Positions 57,898-64,000 of a DNA stretch of 64,000 bases are shown here, piece by piece; the first letter of the stretch is position 1, and the number at the start of each line of letters is the position of its first letter. The DNA lies in contig JAVTVJ010000771.1 of NCBI GenBank assembly GCA_034509425.1, forward strand, positions 620,001-684,000. The letters run 5' to 3'. This DNA comes from Eopsaltria australis (taxonomy: Eukaryota; Chordata; Aves; Passeriformes; Petroicidae). Made by a program: the position numbers and the translations under genes. The notes beneath the pieces are model-generated. The model worked only from the letters and a program-made list of their open reading frames with translations, had not been told where the DNA came from and searched no databases.

Positions 57898-59584
57898 TTT
57901 TATTCCAAAAAGCACTTCATTACAAATGGTTTTTAAATATCATACAGAGCTGTTCAGTTTCTTGGAGAGCTGTGTCTCCGTTGGCTGAAAATAGAAAATC
58001 AGAAAATATTTTCCACTGTGGCTGAGTTTTTCTGGGAAACCAGGCTCTTTTAGTGCCCCATTGTGTTTCCCTTGCCAGGTGGGATAACCCCAGCACTGGT
58101 CCCAAAACCAACACGCTGCCCCAGCAAACAGCACTTGATCAACAGGAGCAGCTGCTGTGTCCCTGTACCAGGGCTGCGAGGCCTCTGTGAGGGCACACAT
58201 GCACTTAAATGTTGTTGTTCCATGCAATTTCCTTCTTCCCTGATCCACACTGACTGCAGATAGGCCTGAGAGCTGTTGCTATTATCCTGTTCCAATATAA
58301 CGTGCTGCTCTCTCAGCCTTGAGGCTGCTTCATCATCAAGGCTGCTCCCCTGGGAGGCTCCTGTGTCCCTCCTGCCACCCCACACACTCCTGTCTGGCTG
58401 CCAGAGAAGATGCTGCTCCCTCCTGGCCTCTCACCTCAGGAGGCACAGAGCATTTCAGGAATTGCAGTCCTTCTGGACTGAGGCTGTGGTGGGCATAAAC
58501 TCAGAAAAAAACAAGCAGCCTGTGACCAACTTAAAATGGGTAATGTGAGCAGTATCTGCTACTGTGTGACTGAAGACATTCCCTCAACCAGGCTGGAGGA
58601 GATGAGAAAAGAAGTGGCACAGCTGTGGGGAAGAAAAGCGAGCACTGAAGTGAGCAGATGTATTACCAGTCTCAAAAAAACCCTAACTAAAAAAACCCCA
58701 AAATAATCCTAGAAAGATTACAGAAGCAGATCAGAGCAGGCTCTGCACTCCTGAAAAAAAAAAAAGACCTGCTGAATCTACCTCTGTGAATACTTTCTCT
58801 GGATTCCTAAGGGTCCCAGGATGTCTGGCCAGGCAGCTGGTGAGACATAATTAATAGGGGCTCAGTTGTGCAGGGCTGCACAGGCACCCAGCTCATCTGT
58901 TGGAGGATGAACCACCTCTGTCTGGTTCCAAGCACATCACTACTGATGGCCACATCACCACACCTGCTGCTGCCCTGTGAGGTAGGTAGGGTAACTCTGC
59001 AAGAATCAGTTATCTTTTCAATGGCATGTCAAAGCCTTACCATCAACCTCTAAAACCCAACATAAACATAAGCTCTAAGCTATCCTAAGAGGTCATCCCC
59101 AAATCCCAGTACCTGCTTCTGTCAGAGAACACCTAATACCCCAAGTGCAATCACCCAGCTGAGAAAACATTTGCCAAAGAAAGGGGCAAGTATCTACCAG
59201 CTGAGTGCAGCTCACAGTCTGTGTCCCTTGCCATGACTTTTGGTAAAAAGTTCAGTAAAATTAACAGCAAGGTTTCTCATTGACTGAATAGGATTTAGGA
59301 TCATTCTGAGACAGGTAGTAACTAAGTCCTAAATGCTAACACCCCTCCTCTAGGCATGACTGGCCACCCCATTAAATAGTCATAATCCAACATGCTGCTT
59401 AACATTCTTGTGGTGACAGCATAACCAGGTCCCACAGTCTGGAAGCACTGTCCAAGTCAGCCTCCTGCTCCTCTCTGTAGTTCTAGTGTGAAAGGTAAGT
59501 CTGAGAGAGCAACAAATAAGTCAATACTGATCTTCAGAATTTCACAGTGATCAGTTTGAGCTGAAGAGAAAAACAGAGAAGTCT
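57898..59584 (-). other. POGLUT1 3' UTR region with AATAAA at 57898-57903
   Basis: About 1.7 kb between the POGLUT1 stop and a canonical AATAAA on the minus strand (57903-57898). No coding region is seen. If this signal is used, POGLUT1 transcription ends roughly 0.77 kb before the TIMMDC1 start codon on the same strand. Confidence 0.5.
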
Positions 59585-63877
<4,293 letters not shown>

Positions 63878-64000
63878 TCACTAATAGCCAATCCACATGA
63901 CTCAACACACCTAACAGGCAACAAGACTTGAGGCACTACTTTCTGAGGCTGACCTCCCAATGTGCCCCCAAAACATCATGAAGTGTGAAGTGTATTTCTG

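Overview
This window is vertebrate nuclear DNA, most likely from a bird. It has spliced genes with GT-AG introns, several CR1-type LINE fragments with the typical avian 3' end, an apparent retroviral-type solo LTR, and compact CpG-rich promoters. It holds four recognisable protein genes in an order conserved with human 3q13.33 (POGLUT1 - TIMMDC1 - CD80 - ADPRH), shown here in inverted orientation. No RNA gene, CRISPR array or prokaryotic feature is seen.

Layout, left to right. Positions 1-3195 are intergenic, with no coding region I can recognise. ADPRH (protein ADP-ribosylarginine hydrolase, ARH1) is complete on the minus strand (3283-11153, four coding exons) and begins in a CpG island. A CR1- and satellite-bearing intergenic stretch (about 11.2-27 kb) follows. 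CD80 (B7-1) is complete on the plus strand (27068-44841, five coding exons, with a 10.9 kb first intron). It stands head-to-head with ADPRH and tail-to-tail with the next gene. TIMMDC1, a respiratory complex I assembly factor, is complete on the minus strand (51011-57124, seven exons). The last five exons of POGLUT1, an ER protein O-glucosyltransferase, lie on the minus strand (59585-63860) just upstream of TIMMDC1; its 5' part is beyond the right edge.

The genes do not form one pathway. CD80 is a T-cell costimulatory ligand, ADPRH removes ADP-ribose from arginine, TIMMDC1 acts in mitochondria and POGLUT1 glucosylates EGF repeats (for example on Notch).

Two observations stand out. First, ADPRH has an extra upstream coding exon that splices in frame to the conserved catalytic part. 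It adds about 148 residues: a Gly/Pro-rich 15-residue tandem repeat followed by a hydrophobic segment that runs across the splice junction. This predicts a membrane-anchored ARH1, unlike the soluble human enzyme. Second, the last TIMMDC1 exon has an early stop, apparently from a small frame-changing deletion, and just downstream in the same exon is an unexplained open frame of 176 codons with natural-looking protein sequence. I could not run searches, so all family assignments rest on reading the translations and splice phases.
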